Source: Pelobates cultripes (lineage: Eukaryota > Chordata > Amphibia > Anura > Pelobatidae). Taken from it: 64,000 nucleotides of DNA. The notes below the pieces were generated by a model. The model had not been told where the DNA came from and searched no databases. It saw only the letters and a list, made by a program, of their open reading frames with translations. The position numbers were made by a program, and so were the translations under genes. The stretch's first letter is position 1, and each line of letters opens with the position of its first letter. Shown piece after piece: positions 46,452 through 57,875 of this stretch. The stretch covers positions 136,167,955-136,231,954 of the forward strand of contig OW240914.1 of the NCBI GenBank assembly GCA_933207985.1, read 5' to 3'.

Positions 46452-47160
46452 TTAAAATTTGCCGGTAATCGTATAGGGTACAGGAAGCCAATGTATTGAT
46501 TGACAAAGGGGTGATGTGTGAGAGTAGTGACTGGAAAGAAAAATAAGCCTTGCAGCAGCATTCATTATGGACTGTAAAGAGGCAGTACAGTTTCTGGAGA
46601 GAACAATAAAGTCAACGTGAGAAATTTCAAGAGCATGAACAGGCTCCTTAGTAGCATCTTGTGCAAGGAAGGAGGGATACAAGCAATGCTTTTAAATGTG
46701 GAATTGGCATAATTTGGGAACAGACTGAATATGAGGCATGAAACTGAAGCTAGAATCAAAGATAACACCAAGACAGTGAGATTGGTAGGGTAGGCTGATG
46801 TGCAAGCCATCAACTTGCAGGGAGAGCAGGGCTTAGTATTATGAGGAGGGAAGATAAGACATTTGAATTTTAGTAAGTGATTAACATCCATTTTGAGACA
46901 GAGAGAGGCAACTGGTGACACGTTCTAGGACAGTGAGCAAGAGATCAGGGAGGAATATCTAGGTGTCATCGCCATTTAAAATAATTAATATGTTTACCAA
47001 GAGAGGCAGTATAAAGAGAAAACAGAAGGGAGCCAAGGACTGAGATTTGGGGGACTACAACAGAAACATGATGTGGCACAGATAAGGAGCACATATAGTT
47101 ATAGATAATGAAAATGTAAGAAGGGAGAAATGTGCAAAGAAATACAATAGGATGGAACAT
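46452..47160 (-). pseudogene. LINE reverse transcriptase C-terminal fragment (L2/Rex1-like)
   Basis: Minus-strand peptides in order: VVPQISVLGSLLFSLYTASL (motif equivalent to VPQGSVLGPLLFxLY), KWR, a damaged joint where the codons before DDT of YADDT are lost, DLLLTVLERV-type residues, SVSKMDVNHLLKFK, then LKSIACIPPSLHK and NAAARLIFLSSHYSHTSPLC and SIHWLPV, the usual C-terminal signature of L2/Rex-type LINEs. Numerous stops and shifts are present. It is an old, 5'-truncated insertion in a BIN3 intron. Confidence 0.85.
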
Positions 47161-47192
47161 GGGGTAGATGTCTTTTCATCTAACAAACAAAC

Positions 47193-47254
47193 CTAAATCT
47201 GCTTCTATACTTTTCTTCATATCTTTCTGGAGTTTCTTTGTCTGTTCTTCGAGT
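47193..47254 (-). CDS. BIN3: BIN3 coding exon 4
   Basis: The 62-nt exon completes a Gln codon, encodes LEEQTKKLQKDMKKSIEADL, and ends with the first base of an Ala codon. It is a charged coiled-coil-like part of the first BAR helix. The acceptor is ctgacag and the donor is gtttgt. Human BIN3 reads LEEQTRRLQKDMKKSTDADL here, so the homology is clear. A LINE fragment begins about 30 bases downstream in the intron. Confidence 0.93.
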
Positions 47255-47970
47255 CTGTCAGAGACAGAAATTGTTATATTTGTTTTTCTGTACAGAATGC
47301 AATTTACTTTTTTTTTTAACTTGTATTCATTCTGCAATGTAAGACAGTTCTAGTACATTTCTCATATATCCCTACTATGCAGGGGTTTATAAGGTACATA
47401 GAGTTCTCGTTTATGAAGCAAAAAGAAGACCAGTATTTTCGTAAAGGTCTAATCCATTACTGTAAAGATCTTTGGAGAATGACAAAATCCTGTGGATTTG
47501 CTGAACATATGGGACATTCAAAGTTATTTTTATATTAAATTTACACATTTAGTTAAATAAAAAGTCTAAGCACCAAAAATCACTTCATCTTAACGCTACT
47601 CTTGTTTTCTTGCTATTATAAACAAACAGTGCCGGTTTTGAGAAATGGCAAGGCTTTCCCAATTTTCATACATACTGTCATTTAAGCAGCTACTGAGGGG
47701 CTATGGACTGAAACAGATTCAATTATTGATCTATTTGAGGTTCGGCATCATCATGTAAAGTATGTGGATGCTAGACAAGGCATGCATCTAGTGCATTTCT
47801 TTGGGAAGTATTGTATTCATCTCAGAGAAGCATTGGATTGAAGGACCATAGTGATTGCATGCTCCATGTGTCCTCAATGCTTCTCTATGAGACAAATTCA
47901 AACAGAATAATGGAGGGGGTTGGGAAACAAATAACCAATATTTAGCTAACCACTAAAATATGGTACATAC

Positions 47971-48011
47971 TGTTGCAATTTCCCATATTCCCTTTCAAAG
48001 TCCCGCTCCAC
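47971..48011 (-). CDS. BIN3: BIN3 coding exon 3
   Basis: The 41-nt exon encodes VERDFEREYGKLQ plus two bases of the next Gln codon. The peptide is nearly invariant in vertebrate BIN3 and begins the first long helix of the BAR domain. The acceptor is tccacag and the donor is gtatgt. Its phase joins correctly to the exon at 47193-47254. The intron above it (48012-49981) contains a solo LTR. Confidence 0.94.
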
Positions 48012-48834
48012 CTGTGGAAAGGAAAAATAAAACAGATTTATCGCATTAACATTATTATCAATAATCCAGCATATTAAAGATTTTTTTCAACCCAGCTATA
48101 CATTTAATAAAACATCCCCAATTAGCATCCATGTCTCATGTTTTGAATAATCTGTGTAAACTCCATATTATTTAGAACTAGCATAATTTCTTGCAATTAA
48201 AAGAGACAGCAAACATATGCATATAACTAAATATGTTGTTTCTCTCATTTGTTTAAGGCTACTTATGGAAACTACAAGTGAGAATCTCACTGACATAATA
48301 TGCAGGCTCCATATAGCTGGAGCTTTGCTAACCTGCATCTGCTGTAAAAGGATATCTGGTTTTGGCATGCCTTTTAGATTGTCTAAATTTGGTCTGTTTC
48401 TCCTTATTTACTAAATGTGTTCATAGGAAGAAACTGGTAAGATTTATAATGATGGTTCAGGAGGTCCTGAATTCCAGAATAGATGTGTGTATTTCTACAT
48501 TCAATTTTAATTTTCAGACATCACAAATACATTATTGTCAAATATATGGGATAAGTAAACAGAATATCAAAAATCTTCAGAAATTAAAGTTTAAGAAGCA
48601 GGTTTTCTAGACAAGTGCAGATCTGTAGTACACTATAGAGTATAAAATCATTGTGAAGGTCAACATAAAGTGCATTTGTCATAGATTAAATTGTATCTTG
48701 AAACTCAGTCAGTAAAATGTACAGAGTGTAGAGTGTAATCATATTGCTGGGTTGTGAATAGATAAAATGTAATTGACAAAGAGAAATAAACTATATATAA
48801 CTTAGCGAGATATATGCACATCCTACAATGCTTG

Positions 48835-49727
48835 TGTGGCAAACATGCCTATGCCACAAGCTCCTAGAGGAGCCTGCTAGCTAGTCTCCTGCCCAAGGAT
48901 TATGGGCCGTATTCAAAGACCCTGTTTGGGAGTTAAACCTTCCCAGCCACCATTAGCAGCTTTCCCTGGGTGCCCCTGGTTTGGCATTTTCTCTTCATTC
49001 AAATGGAACTGAACGCTAGCTCCCTGGTGGCCGTTCGCATGAAGAAACCCACGAATTGTCCTCAGCGGTACTTAGTCGTTATTGTCATGGAACTAAATTC
49101 GGCATGAGGACTACGTGGGTTCCCGGTCGCCTCAGCGGGACTTAGCAGCGAATGTTATTGAACTGTTTTCGGCATGAGGTGACACTGCGGCTCCTGCACT
49201 ACTTGGTCCGGGATTTTGAACGACTTAGATCTGAGCGCTATTTGGAGAGCCTGGGCACTCAGATCAGGGCTATTTGGGAATGTATTTATTTTGTTGTTAT
49301 ATATTTTTATGATGTTTTGGGGTATTTTTTTGTTTTATATTTTTTATGTTTGCCTCTCTGTTCCCGGGAGATAATTAGCTTACCGGTGCAATTATCTCCA
49401 AGGCACAGATTTATGGGAGGGACTTGTCTTGCATTGAATGGAGACCCTGTACTGGTGGCTGTGTATAAAAGCAGGCAACTTGGCCATAATAAACCAGTTC
49501 CTTTACAACCTTCACTCAGTCTCGCCTAGTGTTTGGGTGTACCAGCTATACTCTCTGCAGGAAAGCTTTAATCACTAGAAGCTGGATCCAGGATCCTGTT
49601 TCATGGCGGGAAGCGACGGCGAGACCCTGGCCAATCTGCGGCGGCTAGGGGCTGATGGTGTCCCGGCGATAGCTAGGTAACATGCTTGGCAGAGGTACCC
49701 AGTTGGGGTATCAGGCGGTCCGCCACA
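48835..49727 (+). mobile_element. Solo LTR, 893 bp, with 5-bp target duplication
   Basis: It begins TGTGGC and ends GCCACA (short inverted ends, TG..CA) and is flanked by identical GCTTG at 48830-48834 and 49728-49732. A TATA box (GTGTATAAAAGCAGG, near 49462) and AATAAA (49488) mark the U3/R region. Opposite in direction to BIN3. No internal retroviral sequence remains, as expected after recombination between two LTRs. Confidence 0.88.
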
Positions 49728-49981
49728 GCTTGGTCACAGAATCCAATCTTCCTATGCTCACCAAAAGGGATGTGGAAGCAAACTCTGAACATAACTAAAA
49801 TATATATAATTCCTGGTTGAATAATGGTATAATTCATTTCACATTGAATAATTGTATAATCCACAGATTCACTTTAACCACACTCTGGTCCATACTCTGA
49901 AGAGCTATAGATAAATGTTCCGGATTTTTTTTCTTTTAACAGCAGGACTATCACAATGATATGTCAATGTTCAGTACTTAC

Positions 49982-50027
49982 CGCTTTTGGGACAATCTGC
50001 TTTTTTGGCTCAGGTTTGAAAATGTTC
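49982..50027 (-). CDS. BIN3: BIN3 coding exon 2
   Basis: The 46-nt exon supplies the last base of codon 3 and then 15 codons reading NIFKPEPKKQIVPKA. This matches the BIN3 N-terminus, where KKQIVPK is highly conserved. The acceptor (ttacag) and donor (gtaagt) are consensus. The leading single base implies that the upstream exon ends in two bases of a codon, TG if the codon is the conserved Trp3. The lysine-rich stretch belongs to the amphipathic N-terminal helix region of N-BAR proteins (family knowledge). Confidence 0.93.
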
Positions 50028-50184
50028 CTGTAAGGTGGGGGAAAGAAAATTATCTTGATCAATTCACAGACCTTATATTCTGGCAGAAATTACACAATTT
50101 GCATTTTCAGTGACTCTGTCCTACAGAAATATGGCAGTTAGAAAGGATTAACAATTTTATTTGTCTTTACATTATGAGAAAAAA

Positions 50185-50213
50185 TAAAATAAAAATAATA
50201 ATAATAATAATAT

Positions 50214-50253
<40 letters not shown>
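50185..50253. repeat. ATA/TA/CA microsatellite
   Basis: (AATA)n, (TA)n and (CA)n runs in sequence. Confidence 0.9.
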
Positions 50254-50254
<1 letters not shown>

Positions 50255-51199
50255 TTATATAATCACATCTGCCCAGACACCAGACTTGGCAAAGTACACA
50301 TGAGCATGACTAAAACCACTCACAAAGTATGAGTGAGCAAGATGCAGCTGTAAAAATGCAATGATAAACAGCATAACCTAACATGTGTAGATTAAGTTTC
50401 ATATTTTTTCAATTCTCTTAAAGGGTTACTCAAAGCTAACGCCATGACCACTTCAGTGTTCTCATATGTCTGTTGTCAGCTTGCATCACATTACCAATGG
50501 TGGTACCTCCCCCTGTCCTGTGCCAACCAAGATCCCCCTTCAGAAGACAGGATTGCAGGGAGAACTTGGCCTCTGTTCTGTACCAAAGGTAAGTTTATCC
50601 TTATTTCTTAGTTTTTCCCCCTTCTTTACTTAGAAGTGAGGGACCTTGCCAGCAAGGTGCAAATGAAATGCATTTCCTTATGGAACTAGCCTGAAGAGAA
50701 AGTCCTTTTCTTCTCAGCAGTAGCCATCCACATACTCTTATATATCATGCCAGGGTATAAGCCATATTGGGATGCTGTGGCATAGGCCATTCTGACAGCC
50801 ATTAATTTACCCAGTCCCTTTGTTCACAGGGACGAACACACACAAACACACTTCTACATTCAATTTTAAATTTTCAGACCTCACAAATACATTATTGTCC
50901 AATATAGGGGATAATATTATAGTATAAATATAGTGCACACACACACAAATATATATACAGTATCTGACAAATGTGAGTACACCCCTCACATTTTTGTAAA
51001 TATTTTATGAAGAAATGACACTCTGCTACAATGTAAAGTAGTAAGTGTAAAGCCTGTATAACAGTGTAAATTTGCGGTCCCCTCAAAATAACAAAACAAC
51101 AACACACAGCCATTAATGTCTAAACCGTTGGCATATTTCCAAATTGGGCCCAAAGTGTCAATATTTTGTGTGGCCACCATTATTTTCTAGCACTGCCTT

Positions 51200-52258
51200 A
51201 ACTCTCGTGGGCATGGATTTCACCAGAGCTTCAGGGGTTGCCACTGGAGTCCTCTTCCACTCCTACATGACGACATCATGGAGCTGGTGAATGTTAGAGA
51301 CCTTGCGCTCCCCCATCTTCCGCTTGAGGATGCCCCACAGATGTTAAATAGGTTTTAGGTCTGGAGACATGATTGGCCCGTCCATCACCTTTACCTTCAG
51401 CAGCAAGGCAGTGGTCATCTTGGAGGTGTGTTTGGGGTCATTATCATGTTGCGGCCCAGTCTCCAAAGGAAGGGGATCATGCTTTGCTTCAGTATGTCAC
51501 AGTACATGTTCACATTCCGGGTTCCCTCAATGAACTATAGCTCCCCAGTGCCGGTAGCACTCAAGCAGGCCCAGACCATGACACTCCCACCATCAGGCAA
51601 AACACACTTGTCTTTGTATTCCTCACCTGGTTGCCGCCACACACGCTTGACACCATCTTGGTCTCATCGGACCACAGGACATGGTTCCAGTAATTCATGT
51701 CCTTAGTTTGCGTGTCTTCAGCAAACCGTTTGCAGGCTTTCTTGTGCATCAGCTTTAGAAGAGGCTTCCTTCTGGGACGACAGCCATGCAGACCAATTGG
51801 ATGCAGTGTACAGCGTATGGTCTGAGCACTGACAGGCTGATCCCCCACCCCTTCAACCTCTGCAGCAATGCTGGCAGCACTCATACGTCTATTTCCCAAA
51901 GACAACCTCTCGATATGACACGGAGTACGTGCACTCAACTTCTTTGGTCGATCATGGTGAGGCTTGTTTTGAGTGGGACATGTCCTGTGAAACCGCAGTA
52001 TGGTATCGCCCACCGTGCTGCAGCTCAGTTTTAGGGTCTTGGTAGTATTCTTATTGCCTAGGCCTGGAGTAGGCAACCTTCTGCACTCCAGATGTTTTGG
52101 ACTACATCACCCATAATGCTTTTACAGCCAGAATGCTGGCAAAGAATCAAGGGAGTTGTAGTCCACAACATCTGGGGTGCCGAAGGTTGCCTAGGCCATC
52201 TTTATGTAGAGCAATAATTTTTTTCAGATCCTCACTGATTTCTCTGCTTTGAGGTGTC
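51200..52258 (-). pseudogene. Tc1-like transposase split by a MITE
   Basis: From ATG at 52258 the frame reads MTPQSREISEDLKKIIALHK then DG, is interrupted by a 125-bp MITE, and resumes LGNKNTTKTLKLSCSTVGDT, LSARTPCHIERLSLGNRRMS and LWSDETKM (first catalytic Asp-Glu block). The C-terminal catalytic part is further broken below 51561. Not functional. Confidence 0.88.
52064..52188. mobile_element. hAT-type MITE, 125 bp, inside the Tc1 transposase
   Basis: GGCAACCTTCTGCACTCCAG and its mirror GGGGTGCCGAAGGTTGCC bound a near-palindrome related to the MITE at 27216-27351. Exact 8-bp GCCTAGGC lies on each side (52056-52063 and 52189-52196). Confidence 0.85.
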
Positions 52259-53399
52259 ATGTTGAACTTCCAGTGACCAGTATGAGAGCGATAACACCAA
52301 ATTTAACACACCTGCTCCCCATTCACACCCGGGAGGGAAAATGGCCAATTGGACCAATTTAAACCTTTCCACTTAGGGGTGTACTCACTTTTGTTGCCAA
52401 AGGTTTAGATATTAATGGTTGTGTATTGCGTTATTTTGAGGGGACAGCAAACTTACACAGTTATACAGGCTGTACACTTACTATTTTACATTGTAGCAGT
52501 GTGTAATTTCTTCAGTCAGTGGAATGCATGGAGCAATACAACAGTAGTAAACAGTTCTTGCTGATGGTCTAATAAATGTTTACAGAGGATCTCATGATAA
52601 CCTCCACAGATATTTTGCATTGAGCAAGACAATGTCTTATTTCCCAGAGCTGTTGCTAGCACTAGCTGTATGAAGTGACTAAATTTGACGGTGGTATCTC
52701 CACCATTGTTGTTTTCTCGAGATAGGGTTATCCCATAAGACAAAGAAGTCCTTACTTTTTCTTATAATTATATGTTGGCTACATTGGAATTTCAATAAAT
52801 GTTTATTTTTATGAAATGTTCATTTTTATTTATTTATTTTCTCTTGGTGACAGGGCTGCTTTAGGGCCCTTATTTTCCACATACATTTCACAGTTCTAGC
52901 TGTGCTTTGTCTACATGTTTATTAAAAGATATAGAATTATGGTGCCATGGCTGTGGGAGATTGTTCTGATGCTTACAAAGACGACTTATACGCTGGCATA
53001 TACAGTAAATGGTCATATAGTAACTGTAATAAAATCATATAGAACCTAAGCAGTTGGAGACACCACAAATTGAGGAATCTGAGGATTTATGTACCGACTC
53101 CACAGCCCTGGATGATGTGACAGTGTGGTTTAAGAAGACAACCGGCAACGTGCAGGTGATCACTGTGGTTTCTGTGGTTTCTGTTTAGTAAATATTACAC
53201 ATATATAAATAGCTGGCAAAACAGCTCTCTTGGTTATGCACAAACCATAGTACCCGTTTAAATTTAAAACATGTTTTATTTGGCAGTATTCTCGGAGTGT
53301 AATATCTATACCTGAGGACATAATTGGAAACTTCATGGTTAAAATACTTTGGTGCCAATTATCAAGTAGTTATATTGTAAAAAAAGATGTTGAAGCCAT

Positions 53400-53720
53400 C
53401 CTTCTTTGTGCTCAGTGAGGACATACCATACTGTCCATGTATATACGGTGAGGGGGAGGCTGCCAATGGAGCTGGTAGATGCCAGGCCGGACACTTCCGA
53501 TTACTTTATTTTTGGTTTCTCTCCCCCTCCTTCCGCATTTCCCACAAAGTCCTGTAATTATGGGCAGGTAATGATTGGCTGTGGCCTGGACTCCTTCCTG
53601 TTTATTGTCACAGCTCAGTAGGACACAAACCACGTCACTTACGGGGATTTCAAACAACGGTGTCTCCATTCTCTACAAAGTCTCTGCCAAAAACCTGTAG
53701 TTTACAACTTTGACCCCTTC
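53400..53720. promoter_or_regulatory. Candidate single-copy regulatory segment above BIN3
   Basis: Unlike its neighbours this stretch shows no repeat signature. It contains CTTCCG and TTCCTG (ETS-like), GTAATTAT and TAATGATTGG (homeodomain-like), CCACGTCACTT and CACTTACGGGG. It lies about 3.4-3.7 kb upstream of exon 2 of BIN3. Function is inferred from composition only. The minus-strand ORF METPLFEIP ends at a GTAAGT but its phase does not match exon 2. Confidence 0.25.
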
Positions 53721-54377
53721 CTTGCCAGTCAGTCATTCAGCATAGATCACAGAGTATAGACCGTGTATAACAGCTGGGGCTATTCAGCTATTTCATTACA
53801 ACTCACACTATCCTCTCAATACTTGTTGAAGATAACTATTATTCAAAGTAGTAGAGCCGAACCATATAAATTAATGAATAAATGTAAGATAGAGGATATA
53901 AAACAGTAAAAAAAAAAATCATAACAACATGCAAAGAGAATCACACAGTTTTATTAAGCATGGCAAACGACTAGCATAGAGAGACTATTTAAGAACCAAA
54001 ACCACTACATCTTAAAAGGTGCATGTTAAAACATTGTTTCCAGAAAGCGGCAGAGTTTATATTTGTCCTGTCCAAGAGCACACTTGTTTGAGAGCCACTA
54101 CAGACCCTTCCTTTTCGACTTTCAAAGGTCTTCACATTTAGTGCGATCACACACAGTGTGACGACACCATGCATCCAATTGGATTTAATATTCTCTATGA
54201 GTAGCATCTATTGATGCATCACAGTGACAGACATGCATGTACTCTATGTATCCTAATGCTTCCCAGAGATTGAACAAAATTCAACAGAATGGACGTCTTC
54301 AGTAGACTGGCTGCTGTTTTACAGTCAAGTTTAAATTTTTTTTTTTTTTTTTTTTTTGAGAAATTAGGACCTGAATC

Positions 54378-55828
54378 TTAAATGGAAACTATAGTGCCAG
54401 GAAAACAAACTCATTTTCCTGGCACTATAGCTTCCCTCTTTCTCAAGGCCCCCTTCATGGTGGAGAAGGGGTTAATAACCCCTTCTGTCACTTACCTGGG
54501 TCTAGTGCCGATGTCCCTTGGCACTGGCTCAGCTCCTCCCCCACCGGCGGATGTCACACTAGGATCTCCCCATAGGAAAGTATTATTCAGTGCTTTCCAA
54601 TGGGGGTTCCGGCAACACTGGAAGTCCTCATGCATAGCGTGAATACTTCCAGCGTTGTTTAGGCAACCAAAAGACGTCTAAGAACCCAGAAATCCCACTA
54701 GCGGTTAACTAGAGGAGGACTTAACCCTAGCAGGTAATTACTGCAGTTTATAAAAGCATTAAGGCTGATGGGAGTGTAGCGGAGCTGTAATATTAAAAAT
54801 CAATATCTCCGCTGGTAGACTGTAGAACATCAAAGAGAAGCGCAGTGCAGCGAAACAATCCCAATTCCCCAATAACCGGACGATACACAGGTTTGGGAGT
54901 CAACTGATTTTTATTCAGCCACAGCTGGTTTTTATGCAACTCCCCATGCAAGGGGGTTCTTTAATTACATTCCAGGGGTTTTACCCTGGTGACCCTTGTT
55001 GGGGACAGAGAGAAAAGCAACATTTCCCAGACTACTCATCTGTACCTGGGAGATAATGGAGTAAGAACAATGCTTTAATTAAATTATTTCCCAGGTACAA
55101 AAAATATACAATATTCCAAACCCTCATAACACATTAATATTGTTCAGAACTCCACGAAAGATACTTCACCGAATAGTATGAATCTGAGCATTCACTCTGT
55201 CGAAATGTCACTCAGATCCGTTCGGTAGATTAGGAACGCCATTTGAGTGAAGTTTAGACGGGTCAAGCACGAGGTGAAACCCCAAAATAGTTCCAGATGG
55301 TTTTATGCTTTGACCGTCTTCTTTAGAGAGTATCCACCATCAAAATAACAAAGGGAACTGTCCGGGTAACAGGGGCTCATGTGCCCTGTGTTCGGTAGTT
55401 TAGTCCATACGAATGCCGATCTTTATAGGTGAATTGAAACGAACACACAAAGGGATGGTAGTTCAGCGGAGTTTGTGCCGTCGAGTGTCTGATTATAGTT
55501 CCATGCACTCGATGACCAAACACCGTTGTCTGTGTTCGTGAACAAAGATGGCCACCGTCACATGTTCGGTTATACAAATGACGGCCACCCATCCGACCAC
55601 TTCGTGTGAATACCGTCAATTAGAGGCACACGACTCCCCTGGGTGGTCCCACTGTTCAGTAGATGGTTTGACATACGAACAATATAGCTTTAATCTGTTC
55701 AGGAACCCCAAAGTGTCGAACCAACTTAGTCTTTAATACAAATAGGTGGCTGGTTCTTCCACGGGCAGTCTGCACCCAGACCACTTCAATGAGCTGAAGT
55801 GGTCTGGGTGCCTACAGTGCCCCTTTAA
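54378..55828. mobile_element. TTAA-flanked MITE split by an LTR
   Basis: Left end TTAAATGGAAACTATAGTGC with the CCAGGAAAACAAACTC/GGCACTATAG hairpin, right end CACCCAGACCACTTCAATGA then AGTGGTCTGGGTG and GTGCCCCTTTAA. The MITE body runs 54378-54774 and 55762-55828; an LTR occupies the middle. Confidence 0.8.
54775..55761 (-). mobile_element. LTR-like element, family A, copy 2
   Basis: On the minus strand it carries U3-like sequence, CATAAAAACC, GCTGAATAAAAATC (poly(A) signal region) and ends GCTCCGCTACA. It shares blocks with copy 1 at 2700-3780. The flanks were not resolved into a clear target duplication. No internal coding region. Confidence 0.65.
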
Positions 55829-55839
55829 GTAAAATTTTA

Positions 55840-57549
55840 AAGAAACGCTCCAGACACATACAGCACTTCAGTTTTGAAAAAGTGCAGCGTTCAATAAAAA
55901 AAAAAAAAAAATCGGCACTTTAGTAAAGCTTCACAAAAACAACCCGGCCAGCTATCACACAGACACCGAGATATTCTTCCACTTCTGTTACCTAAACAGG
56001 GCTAACAGAAGTGGCAGGTGCTGGGCTAGCAATAACCTGCCTCCCCCCGATGGAGCAGCGTTAGTATGTGTACTCAGGGCTCCAGCACATAGATTGGTGT
56101 AATCCCCTGGGACAGAATAAAAGTTTATGCCAGGGATAGAGCGGAGAGTTTGCAAAGGCTGCAGACCTTTTGCAAGCTGCCTCCCCCCTCTATATATACA
56201 CCCAAAGAAAACATGCATATATACAAATACATGTTTAAAAAAAGATCAATGGAATGTTGATATATCCACTAATGGGTTGTGAGGACATTGTTTTATTCAG
56301 CAAGTCTATGATACAAAACAGAAAGTAAAAGCAAATCACGCATTACGTAATTACACACGAGACGAAAATATACAAAGGGTTGTGACTGTATAACAACCAA
56401 GAGTGGAAAATATTCACCTATTAATAACAGTTGAGTTTCATCATTAAGGCTCTCAGTTTTTTTAGTCAACAAGCATGGGAATTGTGCTTTAAACATGCAT
56501 TTAAGGGGACACTCAAAGTGCTATAATCAATTACACCACTTGGAAGGGGGGCTCTGTTTCTCTTGCTCATCATCCTATTGATAAACATTGGAAGAATATC
56601 CCAACCCCCGAGAAAAAAAAAAAAAAAAGGCTTGTAAAGTACATTCATTTATGGAAATAACTTTTGTAATAATTATGCAAATTACTATGGGATATATGCA
56701 GCATTCCCATTGAAAACAACAAGAGGAACACAATTGGCCAAGGACACACTGCCACTGGTCTCCAAAAACCTTTGGGATTTGCAGCAAAATGCTATAAATT
56801 CTAAGGTAAGTATCTAAACAGCCTTCACAGGAAAATTTTAATAGTAATCATACGTTTAAACTTATTGTACATTTCTTTTCATTTTAAAAATCAAAGAAAA
56901 TTGCAAAAAAAATAATAATGCAGAAACAAACCAATCTAAGCATAGAGCTGGGTACAAAGTACATGATACAAGCAAATTATATATATATTTATTTTACAGA
57001 TGATCATAATTCCAGTCCCAAGACTTCCCCAATTTACAAATTGCAGAGCTCCCAAAATACCCATTCTCAAAACTTCCCCACACTACAGAGCTCTGAAACA
57101 TTCAGCCAGTGATCGATCAGAAAATGCAGATTCTAGAACATATTAAAAATGGAAATGCTGAACAGAAATGCTTCGTGTTCTAAAAGATTTGGCTTGTGTA
57201 TAAATAAAGAGAAACACAAGCAAACAGATAAACCAGGCAGGAAGGCAGGAATTGGTAAGGGTGCCGGACACAGACTGAGGTCTGACCACTAATGAATAGT
57301 TACTTATCGCACATGTCTAAACCACAGACACTTTTCTCCATTCCTTACAAGGAACACAAGCTGTCTGACAGGAACCAGCTATAGAGAACATTACTGTTCA
57401 CTGAACAGTCTAACCAGGGATGTACTACTGCTTTCCATTCTTAGAACAATACAAATGTGGACTTTACTTTACAGTTTAGTGTAATGCAACGACTGCCAAA
57501 CCTCTGATCGGCTAGGGATACTTCAAGATCAGTTTAACTTCATAATATA
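55840..57549. other. Unassigned region with small hairpins
   Basis: No gene recognised. 55985-56190 contains a GGCAGGTGCTGGGC/GCAAGCTGCCTCCCCC-type inverted-repeat stretch. The rest is AT-rich. Confidence 0.4.
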
Positions 57550-57875
57550 AAGGAACACTCCCAACACCATAACCACTGCAGCATGGTTTACCATAGGCCC
57601 ACCGACACTTAGTTCAGAAGCTTACATTATCTCTCCTAAGTCCTGCAGGATGAGCTCATTGGCTGAGAGCATCATATGTTCACTCTCATCCTATGAGCTA
57701 AGCCCTGTACCAGGTCTAGCTTTGAGCTGAGAGATACCAGGAACACCAAAAGGTAAGAATTCAAACCATTCTAAAAACAGTGTGACTTCTTATAATGGGG
57801 GTTGTGCCAGGGCACTCCTAGTACTGTAATCACTTCGGCACGCTCTAGCGGTTATAATGCTTGGAGTGTTCATTT
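57550..57875. mobile_element. Inverted-repeat MITE
   Basis: AAAGGAACACTCCCAACACC then ATAACCACTGCAG at the left is mirrored by GCGGTTATAATGCTTGGAGT then GTTCATTTT at the right. Confidence 0.7.

Larger units (their letters stand above)
30457..50027 (-). other. BIN3: BIN3 gene, coding span of exons 2-9
   Basis: This is the span of a minus-strand gene whose eight recognisable coding exons splice in frame into a BAR-domain protein colinear with vertebrate BIN3. BIN3 is an N-BAR family protein that binds membranes and influences actin organisation. Exons, 5' to 3': 50027-49982, 48011-47971, 47254-47193, 45465-45329, 42691-42651, 42068-41927, 34915-34781 and 30603-30457. Every junction has AG acceptor and GT donor and the phases match. 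They total 751 nt; adding an 8-nt first coding exon (ATG plus five bases, required by the phase) gives 252 residues, against about 253 that I recall for the human protein. No frameshift or internal stop was seen, so the gene looks functional. Introns are packed with mobile elements. The first exon and promoter were not found. Confidence 0.95.
50958..52514 (-). mobile_element. Tc1-like transposon, third family
   Basis: Left repeat CAGTATCTGACAAATGTGAG then TACACCCCTCACATTTTTGT after TA. The matching right repeat (AGGGGTGTACTCACTTTTGT near 52376, with CATTGTAGCAGTGTGTAATT near 52492) is cut about 50 bases short of its expected end. The long inverted repeats exceed 150 bases. A transposase is on the minus strand. 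Confidence 0.9.

Noticed and set aside
53412..53669. ORF starting METPLFEIP followed by a GTAAGT donor, as a BIN3 first exon
   Set aside because: It would end in phase 0, whereas exon 2 needs two preceding bases, and the peptide does not resemble the BIN3 N-terminus.
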